A DNA stretch of 64,000 nt from Chitinimonas_A lacunae (GTDB lineage: Bacteria; Pseudomonadota; Gammaproteobacteria; Burkholderiales; Chitinimonadaceae). Below are positions 53,655 through 61,992 of this stretch, one piece after another. A model generated the notes under the pieces. That model was not told where the DNA came from and made no database searches. It worked only from the letters and a program-made list of their open reading frames with translations. The position numbers and the translations under genes are program-made. Where the stretch lies: contig NZ_JBHSBU010000001.1 of the NCBI RefSeq assembly GCF_042650885.1, positions 372,001 through 436,000 on the forward strand. Direction: 5' to 3'. Position 1 is the stretch's first letter; each line of letters starts with the position of its first letter.

Positions 53655-54596
53655 ATGGTGCAGACGGCGTCGCTGGACGAGGCGGTCGAGCAGGAATCAC
53701 TGTTTATCGACGTGGATGGGGGGGATCGGCTGCATCTGCGCCGTATCCGGACCGGCAGCGCCGGGCCGGCGCTGCTGCTGATCCATGGCGCCATCTCCAA
53801 TGGCCGGGTGTTCTACAGCGAGCGCGGGCGCGGCCTGGGCCCCTGGCTGGCGCGGCGCGGCTACGATGTGTTTGTGCTCGATCTGCGGGGTCGCGGCCGC
53901 AGTGAGCCGTCGATCGATCGCCGCAGCGCCCATGGCCAGACCGAGGCAATCACGATCGATCTGCCGGCGGCGTTTGGCTTGATCGAGACCTTGCGTCCCG
54001 CTGCACCATTGGGCTGTGTGGCCCATTCCTGGGGCGGGGTGTACCTCTCGTCCTGTCTGGCGCGGCGGCCGGAGCTGGCACGTCGCGTAGCGGCCAGTGT
54101 CTATCTGGGTAGCAAGCGCAGTATCCGGGTGCGCAACTGGCGCCGTCTGCTCGAGATCGACCTGATCTGGCAACGGGCCGCTTCGTGGATTGTGCGCCGT
54201 CATGGCTATCTCGATGCCGCGCGCTATCGGATCGGGATGGAAGCCGAGACGGCCAAGAGCCTGCGGCAGAGCCAGGAGTGGGTTCGGGCCAAGGACTGGC
54301 GCGATAGTGACGACGGCTTTGATTACGCCGCAGCACTGAAACAGCAGTGTTTGCCGCCGACCCTGTACCTGGCTGGTCGGGCCGACCCGTGCCGGGGGCA
54401 TGCCGATGATGTGGCCCGTTTTATTGCTGAGTCGGGTCCGCATCTGCACCGCTTGCAATTGCTCGGCCGCAACGAGGGTTTATCTCGTGATTACGGCCAT
54501 GTCGATATGCTGACTTCCGAGGCGGCCGAGCGTGAAGTTTATCCGCTGATTGTTCAGTGGTTGGATGACCATCTGGAGCAACTCACAGGAAAATGA
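53655..54596 (+). CDS. alpha/beta hydrolase
   Basis: A 313-residue hydrolase. The start at 53655 (MVQTASLDEAVEQE) follows AAGGAAGGGG. The oxyanion-hole region is LLLIHGAISNG, and the nucleophile elbow is AHSWGGVYL (Ser near residue 121; Ala replaces the usual first Gly). The acid is probably the Asp in GRADPC and the His in DYGHVDML. No signal peptide was seen. Substrate unknown. The region 53473-53654 before it is A/T-rich. Confidence 0.82.
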   Translation: MVQTASLDEAVEQESLFIDVDGGDRLHLRRIRTGSAGPALLLIHGAISNGRVFYSERGRGLGPWLARRGYDVFVLDLRGRGRSEPSIDRRSAHGQTEAITIDLPAAFGLIETLRPAAPLGCVAHSWGGVYLSSCLARRPELARRVAASVYLGSKRSIRVRNWRRLLEIDLIWQRAASWIVRRHGYLDAARYRIGMEAETAKSLRQSQEWVRAKDWRDSDDGFDYAAALKQQCLPPTLYLAGRADPCRGHADDVARFIAESGPHLHRLQLLGRNEGLSRDYGHVDMLTSEAAEREVYPLIVQWLDDHLEQLTGK

Positions 54597-54690
54597 CTGA
54601 TGGGTCATATTACTGTTTTAGCTGATAACGCGAAATTTCTGAGGAAAAACAAAGATTTGACGGGCGTTAATGCTGCCGTTTGCCACGAGG

Positions 54691-54720
54691 TTGACTAGAC
54701 ATAGGCGCAAGCATTATTAT
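54691..54720 (+). promoter_or_regulatory. predicted sigma-70 promoter of the DUF1631 gene
   Basis: -35 TTGACT (54691-54696) and -10 TATTAT (54715-54720) with an 18-base spacer. The -10 lies within an imperfect dyad, GCGCA/TGCGC. A second weaker -10, TATAAA at 54757-54762, follows. The gene starts at 54871, so the leader is about 145 bases. Confidence 0.55.
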
Positions 54721-54870
54721 GCGCTTATATGCCATTGCACTTGTGGCGGGATACGGTATAAACTGCGCCGGCCCATAGGTGCTGGGCGTGGTTGGGCCTG
54801 TCCGGTCTAAGCGGTGTAAGATCGCTGAGGACCGATAGGTGGCATGCCCTGACAACTCGGAGCGAGGACC

Positions 54871-57318
54871 ATGTTCGGACACCCCAAAACTAACGCTGCC
54901 GCCCGGCAATCGGCGATCGAGCCCAAGGCAATGAGCAAACCTGAAACGCTGGCCATGCTGTCCTCGTGCCGTGATCTGGCGGCGGATTTGCTATGTCGCT
55001 CCTTGTCCTCGATGCTCGACAAGATCGAGGAATCGCTGTTCGAGCTGGCCGAAAAGGCCGGTGATCGCGACACCCAGAATCTCTATCTACAGGCACGCGG
55101 CGAATCGCAGGCCAAGCGTGCGGCCATCGAGGCCGAGTTCCGTCGCCAGTTCGTGGCCGGCTTCAACCGGATGACCGCCCCGGGTGCCAAGGGCGAGGCC
55201 AAGTCGTTTGACCAGCTCGATTTCGACAATCTCGAACTGTCGCTGGTCGGCCATGACGATTACGAAGAAAACCTGACCGTCAGCAATATCGCCACCCGGC
55301 TCAAGAACAGCTGTGGCGAGGAGCTGGTGGCGCTCAACCATCGCATCGGCAGTCTGATGCAGTTGCCCGAATCCGAAGTGGGCGACAATCCGGTCAGTCC
55401 CGATGCCATCGTCGATGCCTTCCGTGCCGCCTGCAAGCAGATCGAGAGCGATCTCAATGTGCGGCTGCTGGTGCTCAAGCAATTCGAGCAGGTGGCTGCC
55501 GACAATGTCAGCAATGTCTATCAGAACCTCAATCAATTCCTGATCCAGCGCAATATCCTGCCGGTGCTGCCCAAGCAGGGCTATCGCCGGCGCCAGAGCG
55601 GCGGCCAGCGCGGCGGTGGCGGGGCGGCGGCCGGGCTGCCCGGTGGTGAGATGGGCAGCCAGATCGCCGCTGCGCCCGAAGTGCCGGCCTATGCTGCCGG
55701 TAACGAGCAGGAGCTGATCAATACGCTGCAGCAACTGCTGGCGCTCAACCAGGCCATGCAGGGCAATGTGGCACCGGCAGGTGGCCCGGCGGTGGCGGGG
55801 CAACTGCCGATGGGCATGCCGCAGATCCCAGCCGCGATGTTTGCCAGCGGCGTCGGCCAGAGCTTTCTCGATGCGCTCAATTTCTTGCAGCAAGGCGATA
55901 TCGAACAGGCACTGACCGATCCGGGCGACCTTGACCGGGTGGCCCTGGTGGGCGGCACCGGCAATGTGCTGCACCAGATCAAGACCACCAGCCTGGCCCA
56001 TTCGCTGGGCCACGTCGATGCGATGACGGTCGATATCGTCGCGATGCTGTTCGACTATATCTTCGACGATAAGAACATCCCACAGCCGATGAAGGCGCTG
56101 ATCGGGCGCCTCCAGATTCCGGTGCTCAAGGTGGCGATGCTCGACACCAAGTTCTTCGCCCGCAAAACCCATCCCACGCGCAAGCTGCTCGATACGCTGG
56201 CCGTGGCGGCGCTGGGCTGGGACGAGTCCGATGGCACTGACGATCGCCTGTACCAGAAGATTGCCGGTGCGGTCGAGAATATCGTCACCAACTTCGATGA
56301 AAACCTCGGCATCTTCCAGGAAACCCTGACCGATCTGGAACAATTCCTGATCGAGGAAGAGCAGCGCGCCACGGCTGCCGCCGAAGAAGCGGCCCAGTCG
56401 CTGGTCGAAGCGGAAAAGCGCGAGCTGGCCGAGATTCTGGCCGACGAGAGCGTGGCGCAGCGTGTGCTGACGCCCGAATTGCCCGAACTGATCAAGGATT
56501 TCCTGCTGCGGCAATGGCAGCCGGTACTCAAACATATCGCACTGGTGCAAAGCGAGCAGAGCGATAACTGGCGCCTGGCTTTGCAGGCGATGGACGATCT
56601 GGTCTGGAGCGTCGCGCCCAAGGTCGGTGTCGAAGAGCGGCTCAAGCTGGTCAATATGCTGCCGCGCCTGCTCAAGCAGCTCGAACGCGGCACTGAGGCC
56701 GTCGGTATCGAGCGCGGCATGCGTGAAGCCTTCTTTGCCGAACTGGTGCGCTGTCACGCCAATGCCATCAAGTCGGGCCTCAAGAGTGCCGATCCGGCCG
56801 CTCAAGCCGTGGCCGCTCCGGCGCCCATCGGTGCCCAGACAACGATCGCGACGCCGGTTCCTGCAGCCGCGTTGGCCAGCACCGCAGCCGAACCGCCGAT
56901 TCCACGCGTCGTGGCCGCGGCCGCCGTGCTGGCGCCGGTGGCTGCCAATGTGGCCGAGTCGCCGCTGGGCGATGCGGGCGGGCTGAGCGCCTTTGAAGTC
57001 AATAATCCGAATTGGGATGCCGGGCTCGACAAATACCAGGACTACGACGATGTGGTCGCCAACCAGCTCAAACGCGGCACCTGGATCGAGTTCATCCAGC
57101 CTAACGGCGAAGCATCGCGGGTCAAGCTGACCTGGGTCAGCCCGCGCAAGAGCCGCTTTCTGTTTACCAACCGCCAAGGCCAGAATGGTCTGGAATTCAC
57201 TCTGGTCGATCTGGTCGGCATGTTCAAGCGCGGCGAAGCCCGTCTGCTCGAAGGTGGCCCGCTGGTCGAGCGTGCGGTCAGCGATATGATCGATATGCTG
57301 CAACCGGGGAATGCGTAA
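54871..57318 (+). CDS. DUF1631 family protein
   Basis: An 815-residue soluble protein of the DUF1631 family, common in beta- and gammaproteobacteria. The N-terminal helical domain contains LLCRSLSSMLDKIEESLFEL. A Gly/Arg-rich linker lies at about 238-260. The central DUF1631 core includes DIVAMLFDYIFDDKNIPQPM and LIGRLQIPVLKVAMLD, and a helical Glu/Ala-rich stretch follows at about 495-530. The C-terminal part, from about 725, looks like a PilZ-type beta-barrel (WIEFIQPNGEASRVKLTWVS, then SRFLFTNRQGQNGLEF), which in other proteins binds cyclic di-GMP; this reading is tentative, since the RxxxR motif is not clear. Function is unknown. Confidence 0.88.
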   Translation: MFGHPKTNAAARQSAIEPKAMSKPETLAMLSSCRDLAADLLCRSLSSMLDKIEESLFELAEKAGDRDTQNLYLQARGESQAKRAAIEAEFRRQFVAGFNRMTAPGAKGEAKSFDQLDFDNLELSLVGHDDYEENLTVSNIATRLKNSCGEELVALNHRIGSLMQLPESEVGDNPVSPDAIVDAFRAACKQIESDLNVRLLVLKQFEQVAADNVSNVYQNLNQFLIQRNILPVLPKQGYRRRQSGGQRGGGGAAAGLPGGEMGSQIAAAPEVPAYAAGNEQELINTLQQLLALNQAMQGNVAPAGGPAVAGQLPMGMPQIPAAMFASGVGQSFLDALNFLQQGDIEQALTDPGDLDRVALVGGTGNVLHQIKTTSLAHSLGHVDAMTVDIVAMLFDYIFDDKNIPQPMKALIGRLQIPVLKVAMLDTKFFARKTHPTRKLLDTLAVAALGWDESDGTDDRLYQKIAGAVENIVTNFDENLGIFQETLTDLEQFLIEEEQRATAAAEEAAQSLVEAEKRELAEILADESVAQRVLTPELPELIKDFLLRQWQPVLKHIALVQSEQSDNWRLALQAMDDLVWSVAPKVGVEERLKLVNMLPRLLKQLERGTEAVGIERGMREAFFAELVRCHANAIKSGLKSADPAAQAVAAPAPIGAQTTIATPVPAAALASTAAEPPIPRVVAAAAVLAPVAANVAESPLGDAGGLSAFEVNNPNWDAGLDKYQDYDDVVANQLKRGTWIEFIQPNGEASRVKLTWVSPRKSRFLFTNRQGQNGLEFTLVDLVGMFKRGEARLLEGGPLVERAVSDMIDMLQPGNA

Positions 57319-57377
57319 CCGTTTCCATCAGCGCGTCTGCCGGTGCATCTATACTGAATTTTCTGTCGAGTGACTAT

Positions 57378-57402
57378 GCCCGCTGCCCAGCGGGCGTTTT
57401 TT
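57378..57402 (+). terminator. terminator of the DUF1631 gene
   Basis: GCCCGCTG (57378-57385) and CAGCGGGC (57388-57395), followed by GTTTTTT. Confidence 0.9.
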
Positions 57403-57632
57403 ATGGCGAAGGCTGGAGAATTCAGCAAATTAAATTTTTATGAAAACTGATTGCTAGACCTGTGGTGAATATAAAAGAAATAGAAAATATTCTCCACCAT
57501 CGCCAGAAGTCCTGACTTAACTTCCCCCTTCTTCGGCCCTACGGTGTGCCCATTGCGGACCCTGAGCAATCAGCTCCGCCCAACTTGTCCACGCCTCAAA
57601 CCTGGCCATCCACTGCCTGTCCGCGACCCTCT
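57403..57632. other. convergent intergenic region
   Basis: This lies between the two converging terminators and is A/T-rich at 57420-57500. No gene is supported; open frames on both strands here have low-complexity translations. Confidence 0.45.
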
Positions 57633-57671
57633 GCAAAACAAAACGCGCCGTTTCCTGAGGGAAACGACGCG
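57633..57671 (-). terminator. terminator of the slipin/zinc-ribbon operon
   Basis: CGCG-C-CGTTTCC (57644-57655), loop TGAG, GGAAACG-A-CGCG (57660-57671). On the minus strand it is followed by TTTTGTTTTGC. It lies 18 bases after the zinc-ribbon gene stop and closes that operon. Confidence 0.85.
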
Positions 57672-57688
57672 CTTGAGAAAGAGCGCCC

Positions 57689-58114
57689 TCACGGTGTTTT
57701 GTTGCGACCGGGAAACGGTGGTCGACGACGCTGTCTGCAGGGCAGACAACGAATGGCGGTGGAGTAGACGTAGCCCTTGGCTGTCTCGTACCACCACTGT
57801 TGCTGGGCCGCGCGCCAGACCTGGTGGCTACCGCAGTCGCGGCAGGTAAAGGCTTGATCCTCGTAGTAGCCGCGTCGGAGGAATTCCGGTTCGTCGTAGC
57901 TGTTGAACGGCGCCAACAGGTTCCGGTTGACGCGAAGGCAGTGTTTGGGCCGTGGCCCTGGCAGGCCGGGGGTGAGCTTGGCGAGCTGCTCGCGTTGTTG
58001 TCGATGTTTGCGCCGCAGTTTGATGGCGGCGCGTTTCTGTTTTCCGCTCTGCACTGCGGGGCGCTTGGCGGAAGCAAGGGCGCCAGTCCTGACGCTGGTG
58101 AAATGCCGGTTCAT
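57689..58114 (-). CDS. zinc-ribbon domain protein
   Basis: A 141-residue protein. The first half is basic (Arg, Lys, Gln) and could bind nucleic acid: RAAIKLRRKHRQQREQLAKL. The second half is a treble-clef/zinc-ribbon segment with FTCRDCGSHQVWRAAQQQWW followed by RCLPCRQRRR, giving two CxxC pairs about 30 residues apart. This matches the small probable zinc-ribbon family found in many bacteria. Its ATG overlaps the slipin stop (ATGA), so it is coupled to slipin. The association with a tRNA-like leader RNA makes an RNA-related role plausible, which is inference. Confidence 0.75.
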   Translation of the reverse strand: MNRHFTSVRTGALASAKRPAVQSGKQKRAAIKLRRKHRQQREQLAKLTPGLPGPRPKHCLRVNRNLLAPFNSYDEPEFLRRGYYEDQAFTCRDCGSHQVWRAAQQQWWYETAKGYVYSTAIRCLPCRQRRRPPFPGRNKTP

Positions 58115-59247
58115 GTCTTGATCTTCACCAATCCATCGAGCAACTGATCGAGGCCACCGAATACCGAAATCTTGTCGATCCGCTCGGCGAGTTTTTCCAG
58201 GGTTTCCAGCTCCTTCAGCCGCAATGCGGTCGGGTTGTCTTCCATCACCTTGGCGGTGTTGAGCAGCGAGCGGGTGGCATTGGTCTCTTCGCGGCGGCGG
58301 ATCACATTGGCCTGGGCCGCTTTCTCGGCTTCCACCACCTGGGCCAGCAACTGCTTCATTTCGCCCGGCAGCACGATGTCCTTGACGCCGATCCCCTCGA
58401 CGCTGAGGCCGAAACCTTCGAGCTGGCTGGTCATATGCTGGCTGACCACTTCGTCGATCAGTCGTTTGTTTTCCAGCAATTCATCGAGCGTCCGGGTACC
58501 GACGGCTGCGCGCAGGCCAAGCTGCAATTCGCGGTACAGGTGCTCGGCCGGTTTGGCCAGCCGCGAGCAGGCCAGTTCGACATCGTCGTAGCGCCAGTTG
58601 GCACTGAGATTGATGCGCAGGCTAACCTTGTCGCGGGTCAGGATTTCCTGGCCACTGACTTCCAGGGTCTGCAAGCGGGTATCGATCAGTTCGATGCTCA
58701 GTTCGCGGTTGAAGCGCCAGTAGGCAGCGCGTCCCGGCGGCAGCAGGGCGGCGATCTGGCCGTCGACGCGCAGGATGCCCAGATGGAAGGCCGGCACCTG
58801 CTGATTGAGCACTGCGCTCAATCCCTCGATCGGCCGGCTGCGCAGCGGGGCCTGGGTCAGTCGGGCCAGCAGGGCGTCCGGTACGCGATAGTCGTGGCGC
58901 AGGTCGATGCGTTCAAGTCGTTGTGCCACGGCAGCTTTCCAGTACAGGGTGCGCGAGCCGGGCGGCAGGATCTCCACCAGGATATCGTCCTCAAACCGCA
59001 GACCGGCTTCTTCGTCGCCCAGATCGAACTGGTGGAAATGTTCCGCGACCAGGGCCGCTTCATTGCGGCGCAGATAATCGGCCAGCGGATGGGTAAACCG
59101 CGCCTGCTCAAGCGGCCAGGCGCAGAGGCTGTAGCGTTTGCGCGGATCGAACAGTCTGTATTGGCCCGGCGTCAGCAGACCTTGAAAGTCGCCATCGCGC
59201 AGCAGCAGGCCGCGCTCGTTTTTGCGGATCAGAAAACGTTGCCACAT
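58111..59247 (-). CDS. slipin family protein (SPFH/band 7)
   Basis: A 378-residue SPFH-domain protein of the slipin (stomatin-like) group. It starts MWQRFLIRKNERGLLLRDGD after AGGAG. The SPFH core covers about 180-300 (VSGQEILTRDKVSLRINLSA, then LGLRAAVGTRTLDELLENKR). The coiled-coil tail contains LLAQVVEAEKAAQANVIRRR. There is no clear N-terminal transmembrane helix, unlike classic slipins. A long N-terminal extension of about 150 residues (KRYSLCAWPLEQARF) is typical of slipins encoded beside RNA-repair genes such as rtcB in other bacteria. It is the first protein-coding gene of the operon and is preceded by a structured RNA. Confidence 0.88.
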   Translation of the reverse strand: MWQRFLIRKNERGLLLRDGDFQGLLTPGQYRLFDPRKRYSLCAWPLEQARFTHPLADYLRRNEAALVAEHFHQFDLGDEEAGLRFEDDILVEILPPGSRTLYWKAAVAQRLERIDLRHDYRVPDALLARLTQAPLRSRPIEGLSAVLNQQVPAFHLGILRVDGQIAALLPPGRAAYWRFNRELSIELIDTRLQTLEVSGQEILTRDKVSLRINLSANWRYDDVELACSRLAKPAEHLYRELQLGLRAAVGTRTLDELLENKRLIDEVVSQHMTSQLEGFGLSVEGIGVKDIVLPGEMKQLLAQVVEAEKAAQANVIRRREETNATRSLLNTAKVMEDNPTALRLKELETLEKLAERIDKISVFGGLDQLLDGLVKIKT

Positions 59248-59357
59248 GGTATGTCACTCCTATTCAAAGAACCGGCGGGCGCCGATCCACTCGGAGCGAG
59301 GGGTGATCAGTCGGGGAGCGCTGTCGGCGTCCAGCACGGTCTGTCACGCGACGCTTT

Positions 59358-59591
59358 GCGTCGATCGCTCAGTCCCGTCCAGTCGCTGACGGCGTTGCCC
59401 GGCCGGCCTTGCCGCGCCCGGAGCGGATCGGCGGCGACCTTGCCGTCGCGCCGGGTAATGCCAATTGCTTGAGAGGTTTTACCAGTTAGGGCGACCGGAC
59501 GGGATTCGAACCCGTCAAGCAGCCGCACGGCTGCTGCCACCCTCGATACTGCAACGATGAACCCTTTCATCGGACCGACCGGCGACGACGC
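59358..59591 (-). ncRNA. candidate Y RNA-like (YrlA-type) tRNA-mimic RNA in the slipin operon leader
   Basis: Read on the minus strand. A tRNA T-arm, GACGGG-TTCGAAT-CCCGTC, lies at 59516-59498. Downstream of it is AACTGGTA (59487-59480), which fits a tRNA D-loop (A14-R15-Y-Y-G18-G19-Y-A21), so the arms are in permuted order. Before it are hairpins CGATGAA/TTCATCG (59572-59555) and AGCAGCC/GGCTGCT (59535-59518). GGTCCGA at 59576-59570 equals the 5' Ro-binding motif of vertebrate Y RNAs. The ends can pair: GCGTCG (59591-59586) with CGACGC (59363-59358), TCGC with GCGA, CGGTCC with GGACTG. A competing local hairpin, CGACGC-AAA-GCGTCG, exists at 59363-59349. No matching 5' acceptor strand is present, so it is not a normal tRNA. 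Ends are estimates. Confidence 0.6.
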
Positions 59592-59692
59592 GGTACACGC
59601 ATCCACGACAAGCCTGACTTGGCGATGCGCACCGGCACGGCTTGGGAACCGTTGACCTCGGCGGCGTCACTTGAGCGGTCGGGACGAAGGAT

Positions 59693-59708
59693 TGCGAGAG
59701 TCGTGCCA
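59693..59708 (-). promoter_or_regulatory. predicted sigma-54 promoter of the RNA-slipin-zinc ribbon operon
   Basis: Read on the minus strand: TGGCAC-GACTC-TCGCA. The -24 element is exact, and the -12 keeps the essential GC with one change from TTGCA. The expected start is about 59681, some 90 bases before the candidate Y RNA. RNA-repair operons (rtcBA with Ro60 and Y RNAs) are known to be sigma-54 dependent through RtcR, which agrees with this layout. Confidence 0.65.
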
Positions 59709-59800
59709 GAGACGGGAAGTTGTCTTGTGCAATGCTTAAGCGTTTGATCTGTCGGAGAGTTGTGCCGGGCAGGGCGAGGTGGGAGGGGTGCAGGCAAGGC

Positions 59801-59850
59801 GAATTCTGATTGATTCAGATAGTGATTTATCTGATTGGATAAATTCCAGT
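59801..59850. promoter_or_regulatory. A/T-rich dyad cluster, possible activator site
   Basis: Overlapping inverted repeats: TCTGA/TCAGA (59805-59819), CAGATA-GTGATT-TATCTG (59816-59833) and TTTATC/GATAAA (59826-59843). They lie about 95-150 bases upstream of the predicted sigma-54 promoter, the normal distance for an enhancer-binding protein. No other function was recognised in 59709-59930, which also holds the start region of the plus-strand hydrolase. Confidence 0.45.
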
Positions 59851-59930
59851 GCCGCCAGCCACGCCGACCAAGCGCTTTGGCGGCATAATCGGCGCGGTCG
59901 TCAGACCAATCAGCTCGGAAAGGGAGTGAA

Positions 59931-60866
59931 ATGGAGAGTCGCAGCGAAGACAAATTGCAGAAGCCCTACCAGCCGCGCGTCGCATTCGAGCCCGTGTCGT
60001 GCCAGTTGGGGGGGCTGCGTTACGCCGTCAAGCGCTGGGGTGCCGCGGCCGGGCGGCCCGTATGGCTGCTCCATGGCTGGATGGATTGTGCTGCCACCTT
60101 TCAGTTTCTGGTCGATGCCCTGCCTGCCGACTGGCTGGCCGAACATAGCCTGTTTGCGCCGGACTGGCGCGGCTTCGGCGACAGTCAGTGGAATGCCGAG
60201 GGCTATTACTTTCCTGACTATCTTGCTGATCTCGAGCTGTTGCTCGACCATTTTTCCCCGGCTGGGCCGGTAGCGCTGGTCGGTCACAGCATGGGCGGCA
60301 TGGTGGCTGGGCTGTATGCCGGCATCCGACCCGAACGGGTGTCACGGCTGGTATCGCTCGAAGGCTTTGGGCTGCCTGCCACTCAGCCCGAGCAAGCCGT
60401 CGAGCGTTATGGCCGCTGGCTGACCCAGCGGCGCGAAGCGCTGACGACGCGGCCTTTCGCCTCACTCGACGAAGTGGCCGAGCGGCTGCGCCGTAACAAC
60501 TCGATGCTCGATCAGGCGCGTGCCCTCTGGCTGGCGCCCTTTCTGGCCGCCGAGACGGAACCGGGACACTGGGTCTATCGGGCCGACCCCAAACATCGCT
60601 GGGTCAATCCGGTGCTGTACCGGCTTGAAGAAGCCATGGCCTGCTGGCGCGCCTGCCGGGCTGCGACGCTATGGCTGGCTGGCGACGAAGCTAAGCTGCT
60701 GAGCTGGCTCAAGCTCACCCCCGAGCAGTTCGCCGAGCGGCAGGCGGCGTTCAGTGGGCTGCGTTATCAGGTGCTGCCGGGCTGCGGTCACAATCTGCAC
60801 CATGACAACCCGGCTGCCGTGGCAACGGCCCTGGTCGAATTCTGGCGTGAGACGACGGCGGATTGA
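59931..60866 (+). CDS. alpha/beta hydrolase
   Basis: A 311-residue serine hydrolase starting MESRSEDKLQKPYQPR after GGAAAGGGAG. Motifs are the oxyanion region VWLLHGWMDCAATF (about residues 44-57), FAPDWRGFGDSQW, the nucleophile elbow VGHSMGGMVAG (Ser near 119), an acid in LAGDEAKL and the catalytic His in PGCGHNLHHD. It has the outline of small esterases or epoxide hydrolase-like enzymes. No signal peptide. It is divergent from the slipin operon. Confidence 0.85.
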   Translation: MESRSEDKLQKPYQPRVAFEPVSCQLGGLRYAVKRWGAAAGRPVWLLHGWMDCAATFQFLVDALPADWLAEHSLFAPDWRGFGDSQWNAEGYYFPDYLADLELLLDHFSPAGPVALVGHSMGGMVAGLYAGIRPERVSRLVSLEGFGLPATQPEQAVERYGRWLTQRREALTTRPFASLDEVAERLRRNNSMLDQARALWLAPFLAAETEPGHWVYRADPKHRWVNPVLYRLEEAMACWRACRAATLWLAGDEAKLLSWLKLTPEQFAERQAAFSGLRYQVLPGCGHNLHHDNPAAVATALVEFWRETTAD

Positions 60867-61193
60867 GGGAAGCGATCGGCCTCACTGGATCTGCAGAAAA
60901 ATGAAGATCTGCCTTTGACTTGGCGTCCAGCTGGATCAGTGGTGTCGGCTGGGACAGGACACAGATCGTCAACTGCCATGAGCCTCTCTGCAAATCTGGA
61001 GATAGGGACGGGGCTGTTATGCCGGTTTATGACTGGTACAGCCTGTCCGTTGGGGGGCTGGGCGCCAATTTCAATGAAAATTGGCGTGCCGGGTCCAAGC
61101 GGGGTGTTGGGGAAGTGGAGTCGCTGCCTTGTCCGGGGTAGCTGGAGACGCGGTGTTTACCCTATCGCTGCCGCGTCCTCGAGATATTGCCAG
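60867..61193. other. 327-base intergenic region
   Basis: No gene is supported. It holds a hairpin, CGCCAATTT (61063-61071) with AAATTGGCG (61078-61086), loop CAATGA, without a T tract. A 28-base segment at 60910-60937 repeats 16871-16898 with three differences. It lies between converging genes, so the hairpin may serve as a terminator. Confidence 0.4.
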
Positions 61194-61961
61194 CTACTGG
61201 CCGATCAGCTCACGCAACACGCTGGTATCGAGCTGGAGCTGGACCTTGTCGGCGGCGTCGGGCGCGTCGGCCAGGAAATGGAAGAACTCGCGCGCCAACC
61301 CAACGAAGACATGCCAATGTTCCTGGTTCGGGATCATGGCCAGCACCTTGTCGACGCCGCCGCGATAGCTCTCGGTGTTCTGCGGTGCGTCGCGGATGGT
61401 GAACAGCAGCAGCTTGATCAGCCGCATCCGCAACAGGGAGTTTTTCTCGTCGAGCCCGAGCTTGCGCAGCGCTTCACCATAGCGATGCAGGCTGCGGAAC
61501 TGCAAAAGCTGCCGCTCGAGACCTGCCACGGTGGCCTTGGCCCACGGGTCGATTTCCATCCTTTGCAGACTGTCGGCCAGGCCGCTGCCCAGGCTCGGTG
61601 ATGGTGGGCTAAGCCGGGTGACCGTCACTGGCGGGTTGGCCGCCGCGGCCGGTGTCGCAGGGCTGGGAGGTGTTGCGCTCGACGGCTCGGCGCTTGGGCG
61701 CGGCGGGGGTTCGCCCGCCCAGTAGGGGAAGAATTCGCGTACCGCATCGAGGAATTCGCGCTGTGGGAAGATACGGGCGACTTCCTCGGTGGCGCGGCGG
61801 TAGCCGTGCCGGTCGGGCGTCTCTTCCTTCAAGGCGGTCAATAGATGGCGCAGGTAATGGCGCGCCATGGTGAGCTGCTTGGTCGGTACGCCTTTCTGGC
61901 GGGCATCTTGCAGATAACGTTCAAGCGCCTCGTCGGGGCCGAGTCGTGTCTTGGTGTTCAT
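61194..61961 (-). CDS. unknown protein with two copies of a repeated AREFF module
   Basis: A 255-residue soluble protein, no family recognised. It has two copies of one helical module: LRHLLTALKEE... with YRRATEEVARIFPQ and AVREFFPYWAG (about 37-83), and LIKLLLFTIRDA... with YRGGVDKVLAMIPN and LAREFFHFLAD (about 184-235). A Pro/Ala/Ser-rich linker of about 40 residues separates the halves. The same module occurs twice in the gene upstream (61993-62670), so the pair arose by internal and tandem duplication. No signal peptide or catalytic motif was seen. It is probably cotranscribed with its paralog, 31 bases upstream. Confidence 0.75.
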   Translation of the reverse strand: MNTKTRLGPDEALERYLQDARQKGVPTKQLTMARHYLRHLLTALKEETPDRHGYRRATEEVARIFPQREFLDAVREFFPYWAGEPPPRPSAEPSSATPPSPATPAAAANPPVTVTRLSPPSPSLGSGLADSLQRMEIDPWAKATVAGLERQLLQFRSLHRYGEALRKLGLDEKNSLLRMRLIKLLLFTIRDAPQNTESYRGGVDKVLAMIPNQEHWHVFVGLAREFFHFLADAPDAADKVQLQLDTSVLRELIGQ

Positions 61962-61992
61962 CGTGGCTCAAAAAGCTGGCCGGAGGCAGGTT

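Noticed and set aside
55087..57303. 738-codon open frame on the minus strand
   Set aside because: It is antisense to the DUF1631 gene and has His/Gln/Arg-rich composition. The plus-strand gene has the start signals, promoter and terminator.
57517..58077. 186-codon minus-strand ORF
   Set aside because: It is another frame of the zinc-ribbon gene. The zinc-ribbon frame has the CxxC pairs and the overlap with slipin.
59480..59516. Canonical tRNA gene
   Set aside because: A T-arm is present, but no 5' acceptor strand pairing with the sequence after it exists within about 100 bases upstream, the D-loop-like piece lies on the wrong side, and there is no anticodon arm in place. It was reinterpreted as part of a Y RNA-like RNA.
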